A stretch of DNA of 64,000 nucleotides. It comes from an uncultured Sutterella sp. (GTDB lineage Bacteria > Pseudomonadota > Gammaproteobacteria > Burkholderiales > Burkholderiaceae_F). The stretch is from positions 1-64,000 of the forward strand of contig CAAGAT010000038.1 in NCBI GenBank assembly GCA_900767875.1, read 5' to 3'. Of this stretch, positions 26,703 to 33,279 are shown one piece after another. Both the position numbers and the translations under genes were made by a program. The notes below the pieces were generated by a model, which saw only the letters and a list, made by a program, of their open reading frames with translations, was not told the origin of the DNA and made no database searches. Each line of letters begins with the position of its first letter. The first letter of the stretch is position 1.

Positions 26703-26717
26703 TCAAGATTTCCTTGA
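26703..26717. promoter_or_regulatory. Repressor operator OL-3
   Basis: TCAAGATTTCCTTGA, an imperfect copy of the same 15-bp operator. Confidence 0.5.
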
Positions 26718-26736
26718 CATTTGTCAAAACGAGGGC

Positions 26737-26761
26737 ACAAAAAAACCGCCCCGTAGGGCGG
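26737..26761 (-). terminator. Terminator of the repressor-hicAB-secB operon
   Basis: CCGCCC (26746-26751) pairs with GGGCGG (26756-26761), and the A-run 26738-26745 gives a T-run in leftward RNA. It separates the lysogenic operon from the left promoter. Confidence 0.75.
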
Positions 26762-26778
26762 CGTTATGTCGAAAGACG

Positions 26779-27207
26779 TTAGCTGGTTGGGTGTCGAACT
26801 ATCTCTTTTGGAATCTTGGCGAGGGGAAGTGAAACATTAAAGCCCATAACCCTCAAGTTACTGAGCAGCATCTCGGCCAGCCTCTGGTACAGAGGAGTCG
26901 CAAAAACGTGGACAATATCAGGATCATTGAGGATTGCCTTCTCCAGTTGTTCCTCAAACACGTATCCTACGTGTCCCCTGATTTCTGAGACGAGCAGGGA
27001 TTTTTTGTCGTCTGTTGCGCTTGTTAGATTAACAGACATTGCAATGGTGACCCACAGAAGCCTTCGGTCATCAGACAGCGTGTTGATAACCTGCATGTTT
27101 TGCTGGACAGAGCCTTCGCCATCTGGGCCAAACTTGTTTTCAACATGGATGAAGTCAAGAGTTGGAGATGTCTCTTTGAACTTCCCCAGTTTCTGAATAT
27201 CTAACAT
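26779..27207 (-). CDS. SecB-like chaperone of a toxin-antitoxin-chaperone module
   Basis: The 142-residue protein resembles SecB. The best segment is DIVHVFATPLYQRLAEMLLS followed by NLRVMGFNVSLPLAKI, against the family pattern of FATLLFPYAREAI, then GFPPLNLAPV. An upstream strand pattern around GHVGYVFEEQLEKA also fits. The gene overlaps hicB by 7 bases in the order hicA-hicB-secB. In known TAC systems such a SecB-like protein folds and protects the antitoxin. The export function is probably lost, because the chromosome should have its own SecB. The A+T-rich composition suggests cargo. Confidence 0.75.
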   Translation of the reverse strand: MLDIQKLGKFKETSPTLDFIHVENKFGPDGEGSVQQNMQVINTLSDDRRLLWVTIAMSVNLTSATDDKKSLLVSEIRGHVGYVFEEQLEKAILNDPDIVHVFATPLYQRLAEMLLSNLRVMGFNVSLPLAKIPKEIVRHPTS

Positions 27208-27617
27208 GCGCCAACTCCAGGATATCCGTCACGTTTCCAGGAAGACTTTCCGGGTGTGAATTCATATGATTTTTTGGCCTTGTCAGCTTGGATCGCCGCT
27301 ATGCATGCTTGGCTGACAATTTCGTTCAGCGACTTGTTATTTCGAATGGCCATGAACTTCAGCTCCAAGTGCACTTCGGGGGTAACACGAACATTGAATG
27401 TGCCCTTACACGGCTCGTTTGGTTGACGGTCTTGATTCTTGCAATCTTCCAGATATTCGTCGACGGCACTCTCGAAGCTTTCTTGCAATTGTTCTTCGGT
27501 CTCTGCATCGTAAAGAACAAGGTCTGTGATGTAGAGAAGTTTTCCGAAAAACATTCCGTCTTCTTCGCTGTATTCGACGGAACCCGTGTATTTTTTATAA
27601 GTGAGTTTCTTAGCCAT
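27201..27617 (-). CDS. hicB: HicB antitoxin with an aromatic C-terminal tail
   Basis: The 138-residue protein has a partial-RNase-H-like HicB fold (YTGSVEYSEEDGMFFGKLLY, EQLQESFESAVDEYLEDC), then a ribbon-helix-helix domain (GTFNVRVTPEVHLELKFMAI, SLNEIVSQACIAAI). The last 24 residues, with Y, F, W and Y (SYEFTPGKSSWKRDGYPG), extend past the DNA-binding domain. A similar position holds the chaperone-addiction segment in other TAC antitoxins. The start overlaps the hicA stop. Confidence 0.88.
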   Translation of the reverse strand: MAKKLTYKKYTGSVEYSEEDGMFFGKLLYITDLVLYDAETEEQLQESFESAVDEYLEDCKNQDRQPNEPCKGTFNVRVTPEVHLELKFMAIRNNKSLNEIVSQACIAAIQADKAKKSYEFTPGKSSWKRDGYPGVGAC

Positions 27618-27883
27618 TACAGCACCCCTAGATCCTCTAGTCGTTTCTTGTACTGCCGAATTTGGTATGCAGGGATTGTTTTTTCGGCACGCCCGTGTGG
27701 CTTAGTTGCGGGCTTGATTTCAGCATCGAGTGTTTTATTGACAAAAACACCATGCGATCCCCCTCCGGGGCATTCCCAGTCAAAACCAAAAGCTCCCATG
27801 ATGCGGCACAACTCCGCCCACGTCAGGTCCTTTGGTGGAGGCTCCTTCAAGAATTTGTCCCTGAGCTTATCTGTTTGTGTCAT
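27617..27883 (-). CDS. hicA: HicA toxin
   Basis: The 88-residue mRNA interferase has catalytic His in PGGGSHGVFVN and a C-terminal strand-helix (EKTIPAYQIRQYKKRLEDLG). The N-terminus is about 25 residues longer than in minimal HicA (DKFLKEPPPKDLTWAELCRI). It lies first in the module, 53 bases after the repressor stop, with an inverted-repeat operator in the gap. Confidence 0.88.
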   Translation of the reverse strand: MTQTDKLRDKFLKEPPPKDLTWAELCRIMGAFGFDWECPGGGSHGVFVNKTLDAEIKPATKPHGRAEKTIPAYQIRQYKKRLEDLGVL

Positions 27884-27900
27884 CTCAGTCTACATCAAAC

Positions 27901-27918
27901 GCAACTAACGGTAGTTGC
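27901..27918. promoter_or_regulatory. Candidate HicB operator
   Basis: An 18-bp inverted repeat, GCAACTAAC and GGTAGTTGC (8 of 9 paired). A TTGACA box on the minus strand lies near 27929, and a second small palindrome GTCAA-N4-TTGAC at 27924-27937. This suggests a separate, autoregulated promoter in addition to read-through from the repressor gene. Confidence 0.5.
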
Positions 27919-27936
27919 AAAATGTCAACAAATTGA

Positions 27937-28596
27937 CTACCGCTTCTCACCCGTCCAAGAGTAGACGACGCGCCCGATCACGCGGAACTCGCAGGTCTGG
28001 TCGGTCAGGTCGATGACCACGGGGTCGTAGGCATCGTTGTCGCTGATCAGCTTGAGTTTCTTACCTGGTAGCACCTGGACGCGCTTTGAGAACAGGAGCC
28101 CGTCGAATCCCACAACGTAGATCCCGTCACGTGTGACTCTGTCGACGGATGTGTCGAGCAACACGAAGTCGTTGTCTTTAAGGGTGGGCTCCATAGAGTC
28201 GCCGGCAATGGCGTGCACAACAAGCGACTTCGTATTGGCGCCTGGGATTGTCTGATTGATCCACTCTTTCGATAGGCCGATCATTTTCACGACGCAATTA
28301 AGTTCGTCATTCACGAGCTCCCCAAAACCTGCGCTCGCTGCCAGGTTGAGCTGAGGCACGATGACCGTTCCTGTCTGTGCGTCAGTCATGGCGCGAGGTT
28401 CGTCGGCGCCGTAGACCAACCACTGTAACGGGACGCCGAGCGCGTCGGCGAGCTCTCTCAATCTGGACGGCTTCGGGACCGATCCCTGCTGCCATAGATA
28501 CACGGACTGAGGGCTGACGCCCAGTCGCTTGGCGAGCGATGAAATGGACAACCCCGCTTTTTCCCTGGCTTCCTCAAATCGTTTTGCAAAAGACAT
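27937..28596 (-). CDS. CI-like repressor with S24 self-cleavage domain
   Basis: The 219-residue protein has an N-terminal HTH (GLSISSLAKRLGVSPQSVYL) and a C-terminal LexA/S24 peptidase domain with the nucleophile Ser in GDSMEPTL and the Lys in LFSKRVQ. A cleavage site of the Ala-Gly type lies in the linker (AASAGFGE). RecA-stimulated cleavage after DNA damage would induce the phage. The hicAB-secB genes follow on the same strand. Confidence 0.95.
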   Translation of the reverse strand: MSFAKRFEEAREKAGLSISSLAKRLGVSPQSVYLWQQGSVPKPSRLRELADALGVPLQWLVYGADEPRAMTDAQTGTVIVPQLNLAASAGFGELVNDELNCVVKMIGLSKEWINQTIPGANTKSLVVHAIAGDSMEPTLKDNDFVLLDTSVDRVTRDGIYVVGFDGLLFSKRVQVLPGKKLKLISDNDAYDPVVIDLTDQTCEFRVIGRVVYSWTGEKR

Positions 28597-28632
28597 GCTG
28601 GCTTCTCCTTATGGTCAGGATACAAGGAGAGG

Positions 28633-28660
28633 TTGACTTTTCAAGTCAAGTACGACTTGA
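28633..28660. promoter_or_regulatory. Right operator and promoter region
   Basis: TCAAGTACGACTTGA at 28646-28660 is a perfect operator of the same type as OL-2. TTGACTTTTCAAGTCAA at 28633-28649 is a second, overlapping palindrome. TTGACT at 28633-28638 with TTGATA at 28657-28662 (18 bases) could be the right promoter. AAGTTAAA/TTTAACTT at 28671-28697 may bind Cro. Confidence 0.65.
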
Positions 28661-28714
28661 TATTTTATTCAAGTTAAATTAAAGTTTCCTTTAACTTTCA
28701 ACAAGGAGAGTTGA

Positions 28715-28942
28715 ATGAAGACTCAAGTGGAACTAGATTCCCTTCCGGGAGTCGAGCTTGCTGTACTGCGGCTAAACGGAAAGGCGACGGCGCTGGCTAA
28801 GTTATGCAGAGTGAGCCCGCAGGCCGTTTCTCTCTGGCGCCGCAAGGGGGTTGTTCCCGTTTCCCGCGTCAACCAGTTGTCCGAGATGCTGGGGATCCCG
28901 CGCGAAAAGCTCAACCCGGTGTTTGGCAAAAACATTCAGTAA
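28715..28942 (+). CDS. Cro-like repressor (YdaS-type HTH)
   Basis: The 75-residue protein has a helix-turn-helix (ATALAKLCRVSPQAVSLWRR, then KGVVPVSRVNQLSEML) and an AAGGAG site. Divergent from the CI-like gene, it opens the rightward early operon. The size and position are those of Cro. Confidence 0.85.
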   Translation: MKTQVELDSLPGVELAVLRLNGKATALAKLCRVSPQAVSLWRRKGVVPVSRVNQLSEMLGIPREKLNPVFGKNIQ

Positions 28943-28960
28943 TCGTTCCTGGGGAACGCC

Positions 28961-29812
28961 ATGAATTTTGTCCAGTTTCACATAGGCGATTGGGATTCAA
29001 GCACCAGGCTGTTGTCGCCGCTGGAGAAGGGGGTCTATATCGACCTTCTGTTTCTGTACTACTCGCTCGAGCGTCCGCTTATGCGATCGGAATGCGAACG
29101 CATTGCCCGAGCATATTCGGAAGACGAAAAGGCGGCGTTGGAGTACATCCTCGATCGCTTTTTCATGGCCGACGGTGACGTTTACCGGCATCAGCGCTGC
29201 GATAAGGAAATCGAGCTCACACACGCGAAGTCGGCAAAGGCTGCGGCGTCTGCAAAGGCGCGCTGGGAGCGGGAAAAAGCAAACGCGGCCCACAAGAATC
29301 TATCCGTGGAGAATGGCATTAAGGATGCCATCGGAATGCCATCGCAGATGCCAACGGAATGCGAACGCAATGCGGACGCAATGCTAACCGATAACCGTAA
29401 ACCGATAACCAATATGGAAGAAGAAGCTAAAGCTTCTTCTCGTCGGTTTTTGGAAAAACCGACGCTCGAGCTCGCGCCGACTTCGCAACCGAAGAAAGCT
29501 CCGGGCATCCCGTTCCAGAGGATCGTGGACATCTACAACACCAAGCTCGGCCAGCAGCTGGGCGTGTGCCGGCAGCTCAACTCCAAGCGCGAGAGCTGGC
29601 TGCGCGCCCGCTATCACGATGTCAGCATCGCCATCGAGTCCACGGACCAGGCCGAGGTGCTCGACGGCTTTGGCCAGTACTACGACAAGATCGCCCGCAG
29701 CGACTTCCTAATGGGCCGCAAGACGGACTTTCGCGCAAGCTTTGACTGGATTCACCAGTCTTCCAACTACCTGAAGATCTACGAGGGAAATTACGAAAAT
29801 GGCCGCCGCTAG
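28961..29812 (+). CDS. Phage replication initiator-like protein (DUF1376-type N-terminus)
   Basis: The 283-residue protein has an N-terminal DUF1376-type region (FHIGDWDSSTRLLSPLEKGV, YIDLLFLYYSLERPL). A low-complexity linker about residues 115-160 follows, then a C-terminal helical domain (RESWLRARYHDV, FLMGRKTDFRASFDWI). Proteins of this design occupy the place of lambda O. The linker is encoded by repeated AATGC-type units that could be the origin. Confidence 0.8.
   Translation: MNFVQFHIGDWDSSTRLLSPLEKGVYIDLLFLYYSLERPLMRSECERIARAYSEDEKAALEYILDRFFMADGDVYRHQRCDKEIELTHAKSAKAAASAKARWEREKANAAHKNLSVENGIKDAIGMPSQMPTECERNADAMLTDNRKPITNMEEEAKASSRRFLEKPTLELAPTSQPKKAPGIPFQRIVDIYNTKLGQQLGVCRQLNSKRESWLRARYHDVSIAIESTDQAEVLDGFGQYYDKIARSDFLMGRKTDFRASFDWIHQSSNYLKIYEGNYENGRR
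29325..29412. other. Candidate iteron-type replication origin inside the initiator gene
   Basis: Five to six related units with the core ATGCC or ATGCG follow each other at about 11-13 bp, then come two copies of ACCGATAACC and an A+T-richer stretch (29409-29435). This resembles lambda, where the origin lies in the O gene between its DNA-binding and helicase-loading parts. Confidence 0.45.
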
Positions 29813-30386
29813 AGCTTTCTCAGACACCGAACACGAGCAGACAACGCAGCCCAACCGGGGCCGCTATGTGCGCCAGCGCTGCTACGCCACGGGCTGCCCG
29901 TACCACGCTGTGCTCATCACCAACCCTGAGACGGGCGACGGGCTGTGCGACTTTCACTCGAGTGCCGACGATCCGACCACGTGGCCCAAGCTTTCCGAGC
30001 TGCTGCGCCGGCCCGAGTTCGCGCGCATGAATCACGAGCTCACGGTCCTGGAGGGGATCCGCCACCTTGGCTACCAAAAGTGCGCAGGCCAAATCTCCCG
30101 CGTCCAAAAGGCGGGCCTGGCCTGCGGCATGGAGCGCGACGAGCTCAAGCTGCGGGAGGTTGAAGTCTGGAAGTGCGGTCAAAAGTGCATCGAGACTGAA
30201 GTGCCGGCTGCCTACTGCTACCGCATCTCTATCGCCTTTACTCGCCACGCCGTCAACTTGGCCAAGCCCAAGGATGCGCAGGCCGGTCCCGACTACCGGG
30301 AGAGGGGCATGCAGCACATTGAGACGGCGCTCAAGTTGTTGGCCGGGGAGCTGATGCCCGCAAACATTCGCCCGGCAAATCGCTGA
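29799..30386 (+). CDS. Hypothetical protein with a putative zinc finger
   Basis: The 195-residue protein overlaps the initiator gene by 14 bases. CYATGCPYHAV followed by GLCDFH gives a C-x4-C-x2-H and C-x2-H type cluster near residues 28-52, which suggests zinc binding. The rest is helical. A role in replication is suggested only by position. Confidence 0.65.
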   Translation: MAAARAFSDTEHEQTTQPNRGRYVRQRCYATGCPYHAVLITNPETGDGLCDFHSSADDPTTWPKLSELLRRPEFARMNHELTVLEGIRHLGYQKCAGQISRVQKAGLACGMERDELKLREVEVWKCGQKCIETEVPAAYCYRISIAFTRHAVNLAKPKDAQAGPDYRERGMQHIETALKLLAGELMPANIRPANR

Positions 30387-30409
30387 CACAAACCCCAGGG
30401 AGGACAACA

Positions 30410-30565
30410 ATGGTTTTCAACATCGACCTGCAGCCCGACGACGTTGTGCGGCTGCTTAGCGCGCTCGAGCTCTCGGGCTACGCCCGCCTGGCCGTGCACG
30501 TTAGAGATCAGATTGTCGAGCAGCAGCAGAACGCTTCCGAAGACGAGGAGCAGCGCGATGAATGA
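30410..30565 (+). CDS. Small hypothetical protein (51 aa)
   Basis: ATG 30410 has a GGGAGGA site. The product is an amphipathic helix with an acidic tail (NIDLQPDDVVRLLSALELSG). It overlaps the next gene by 8 bases. Confidence 0.6.
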   Translation: MVFNIDLQPDDVVRLLSALELSGYARLAVHVRDQIVEQQQNASEDEEQRDE

Positions 30566-30764
30566 CAAGGAGCAGCGCGCCTTCGATGAGGGGCGCAGAG
30601 CAGGCCGGAACGACGAGAGCTTGAGCAAGCACGCGGTCTCTATGGGCGGCAGATCCAGCCCGCTCTGGATCAAGTTTCTGCAGGGGTACCTTCAGGGAAG
30701 AAAGGATCGTTTTGCTCAAGCCCATGCTGAGGAAAAGCGAAAAGGTGCAGGGGGGCGCAAGTGA
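30558..30764 (+). CDS. Small hypothetical protein (68 aa)
   Basis: The basic, polar product (FDEGRRAGRNDESLSKHAVS) ends KRKGAGGRK. The frame overlaps the genes on both sides, which supports an operon member. The repeated F-x-E-G-R-x-A-G style resembles small NinX-type phage proteins, but this is not firm. Confidence 0.6.
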   Translation: MNDKEQRAFDEGRRAGRNDESLSKHAVSMGGRSSPLWIKFLQGYLQGRKDRFAQAHAEEKRKGAGGRK

Positions 30765-31192
30765 TGCGGCGCAAACGGCTAGACATCATGCTCCCATGGC
30801 CGCCCAAGGAGCTCTCGCCCAACCACAAGCAGCGGGTGTTCCGGCTCAAGCTGCGGGAGATCATCAAGCGGTATCGGGCTTGCGCCCGCGTCATTGCTTA
30901 CGAGGAGGCTCAGAAAGCCAAGGTCCGCGCCATCGAGGGCACCGTCAATGTGGAGTTTCACTTCTACCCGCCCGACAACGCGCACCGCGACGAGGACAAC
31001 CTGCTGGCGGGAATGAAGGCCGGCATCGATGGCATTGCCGACGCGCTTTGCGTGAACGACTACAGGTTTCACTACAAGGAAATGCACGTGCACGCGGCCT
31101 ACCCGGGCGGCCAAGTTCTGGCCCGCCTGAGTTTTCTTCAAAAAACGAAACCCAGGGCGGCAAGATCAAAGAATGGCACAAAGGGATCTTGA
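30761..31192 (+). CDS. RusA-like Holliday junction resolvase
   Basis: The 143-residue protein has LPWPPKELSPNHKQR near the start and the catalytic region PPDNAHRDEDNLLAGMKAGI with downstream DALCVNDYRF, matching the acidic residues of RusA. GTG 30761 and ATG 30764 are both possible starts. It resolves branched DNA before packaging. Confidence 0.88.
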   Translation: MMRRKRLDIMLPWPPKELSPNHKQRVFRLKLREIIKRYRACARVIAYEEAQKAKVRAIEGTVNVEFHFYPPDNAHRDEDNLLAGMKAGIDGIADALCVNDYRFHYKEMHVHAAYPGGQVLARLSFLQKTKPRAARSKNGTKGS

Positions 31193-31439
31193 GGACTTTG
31201 CTCCGGGAACCCTCGTGCGGACCCCGACAGGGCGCTACGGCATCGTCATGAAACTGACATACGGTGCCGACGGGGATCTGCCGCGTTGCCAGGTGCGATA
31301 CCTGGACGGGATTACTCGGGACTATGTGCGCCTGCAGCCTGTCGCGCTTGAGCTCATCGCTCCGGCGTGCAAGGTTTTTTATGCCATCAACCTTTTGAGA
31401 CGCAAGACCAATGACAGCAGCGAAGAAGAAGTTGAGTGA
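31173..31439 (+). CDS. Hypothetical SH3-like small protein (88 aa)
   Basis: The N-terminal half reads as a small beta barrel (FAPGTLVRTPTGRYGIVMKL, CQVRYLDGITRDYVRLQP). It overlaps RusA by 20 bases and the small terminase gene by 29. The function is unknown. Confidence 0.6.
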   Translation: MAQRDLEDFAPGTLVRTPTGRYGIVMKLTYGADGDLPRCQVRYLDGITRDYVRLQPVALELIAPACKVFYAINLLRRKTNDSSEEEVE

Positions 31440-31890
31440 CCGTCGTGCGCGCTTCGCTCTGGAGTACCTCAAGGACGGTAACGCCACGGCGGCGGCGGCC
31501 CGTGCCGGCTACACGCAGCGATCGGCGTACTCGACGGGCGGGCGGCTCGTTAAGGACCCCGACGTGCGCGCCGAGATCGATCGCTTAAAGGCCAAGGTTG
31601 CCGAGCGGGCCATGCTGGACGCGCAGTATGTGCTCGACAAGTGGCGGGCTATCCTCGAGTCCTGCACCCAGAACGTTGTGGCCTACAGCGTTTCCGGCGC
31701 TCCGCTTAAGGATCGCACCGGGGCCCAGGTCTACCGCATGCTCGACGCCAACGTGGCCCGCAATGTGGCCGCCGATCTTGCGCGCCACTTGAAGATGTTC
31801 GATAGGGTTGAGGAAAAGGTCGAGGACGATCGCAGCGGCGTGCTGCTCGCGCAGCCTATCCCAGGGGGCGACGAGTGGACCGAAAAGTAA
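31411..31890 (+). CDS. Terminase small subunit
   Basis: The 159-residue protein has an N-terminal helix-turn-helix of the Terminase_2 type (SDRRARFALEYLKDGNATAA, ARAGYTQRSAYSTGGRLVKD) and a central coiled oligomerisation region. It recognises phage DNA for packaging and overlaps the large subunit gene by 16 bases. Confidence 0.9.
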   Translation: MTAAKKKLSDRRARFALEYLKDGNATAAAARAGYTQRSAYSTGGRLVKDPDVRAEIDRLKAKVAERAMLDAQYVLDKWRAILESCTQNVVAYSVSGAPLKDRTGAQVYRMLDANVARNVAADLARHLKMFDRVEEKVEDDRSGVLLAQPIPGGDEWTEK

Positions 31891-33263
31891 TCTGGCAGCC
31901 TTTGCCCGGATCGCAGCGGCGCTTCATGTCTTGCCCGTTTTACGAGGTGCTTCTTGAGGGCAATCGCGGCGGCGGCAAGACCGATGCGCTTCTGATGGAC
32001 TTTGCGCAGATGGTGGGCCGCGGGTTCGGTGAGGACTGGCGCGGGGTGATCTTCCGCTTGACTTACCCGCAACTGCAGGACGCCATTGCCAAGAGCCTCA
32101 AGTGGTTTCGACAAATCTTCCCGGGGGCCAAGTACAACGCCTCGAAGAACGTGTGGACGTTCCCCGACGGAGAGCAGCTCTTCTTTCGCTTCGGCGACTC
32201 GGCGGACGACTACTGGAACTACCACGGCCACGCCTATCCGTTCTTGGGCTTCGAGGAGCTGACCAATTGGGCGGACCCCGGATTCTATGAGGCCATGCTT
32301 TCGACCTGCCGCTCGTCGAACCCCGATGTGCCGCGCTGGGTGCGTAGCACCACAAACCCGTTCGGGAAAGGGCACTCGTGGGTCAAGGAGCGTTTCCGCA
32401 TCGGCGAGATCCGACCCGAGACGCCTTTCGGCCCCGCGGGAAAGGAGCGCCTCTACATCCACAGCCAACTGCGCGAGAACACCGTGCTCATGGCCGCGGA
32501 CCCGGACTACATCAAAACCCTTGAGAACCTCAAGGAGCCCGCGCGCCGGGCAGCGTGGTTGGATGGATCGTGGGACATCAACGTCGGCACGTTCTTCGCG
32601 GACGTGTGGAGTGACGCTGCCGTCGTCGATCCGTTCCCGATCCCTGCCGCGTGGAAGGTTTGGAAGTCTATGGACTGGGGCTACAGCAAGCCCTACTGCG
32701 TTCTGTGGCTCGCCATGAATGAGCAGGGCGTGATCTTTGTGTGGCGTGAGCTCTACGGGATCGATCACGATCAGCCAAACGTCGGCAGCCGGGAGGACGC
32801 GGCCAAGGTGGCGGGCAAGATCAAGGCCATCGAAAAGCACGACGAGCGCATGGGCTACGAGTACCGCATGAATCTGTCGGACCCCGCCATCTTCGCGCGA
32901 ACCGGCACGAGCAACAGCATCGGCAGCATCTTCCGCTCCTGTGGCGTCGTCTGGCAGCCTGCCTGGAACGCCAAGGGATCGCGCGTCCTTGGCTGGCAGG
33001 AGATTGTGCAGTTGCTCGCTGACGGCCGGCTCAAGATCTTTCGCACGTGCAAGAACCTCATTCGCACGTTGCCCCAACTGCCGCCCGACGACAACAACCC
33101 CGAAGACATTGACACGGACACCGAAGACCACGCGGCTGACGCCTTGCGCTACGGCGTGATGCGCCGCCGACGCAAACCTGAGGCCGAGCAGGCCCACGGC
33201 CAGCGCATTGAGTCCGACGCCGTTGTCGGCTCCGGGGCGATTACCTTTGAACCTGATTTCTGA
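31875..33263 (+). CDS. Terminase large subunit
   Basis: The 462-residue packaging motor has a Walker A-like LEGNRGGGKTDALLMDF, a Walker B region YPFLGFEELTNW and a C-terminal RNase H-like nuclease with Asp in SMDWGYSKPYCVLW and HAADALRYGV. The length is normal. Confidence 0.94.
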   Translation: MDRKVIWQPLPGSQRRFMSCPFYEVLLEGNRGGGKTDALLMDFAQMVGRGFGEDWRGVIFRLTYPQLQDAIAKSLKWFRQIFPGAKYNASKNVWTFPDGEQLFFRFGDSADDYWNYHGHAYPFLGFEELTNWADPGFYEAMLSTCRSSNPDVPRWVRSTTNPFGKGHSWVKERFRIGEIRPETPFGPAGKERLYIHSQLRENTVLMAADPDYIKTLENLKEPARRAAWLDGSWDINVGTFFADVWSDAAVVDPFPIPAAWKVWKSMDWGYSKPYCVLWLAMNEQGVIFVWRELYGIDHDQPNVGSREDAAKVAGKIKAIEKHDERMGYEYRMNLSDPAIFARTGTSNSIGSIFRSCGVVWQPAWNAKGSRVLGWQEIVQLLADGRLKIFRTCKNLIRTLPQLPPDDNNPEDIDTDTEDHAADALRYGVMRRRRKPEAEQAHGQRIESDAVVGSGAITFEPDF

Positions 33264-33279
33264 CGAGAGGAGAGACAGC

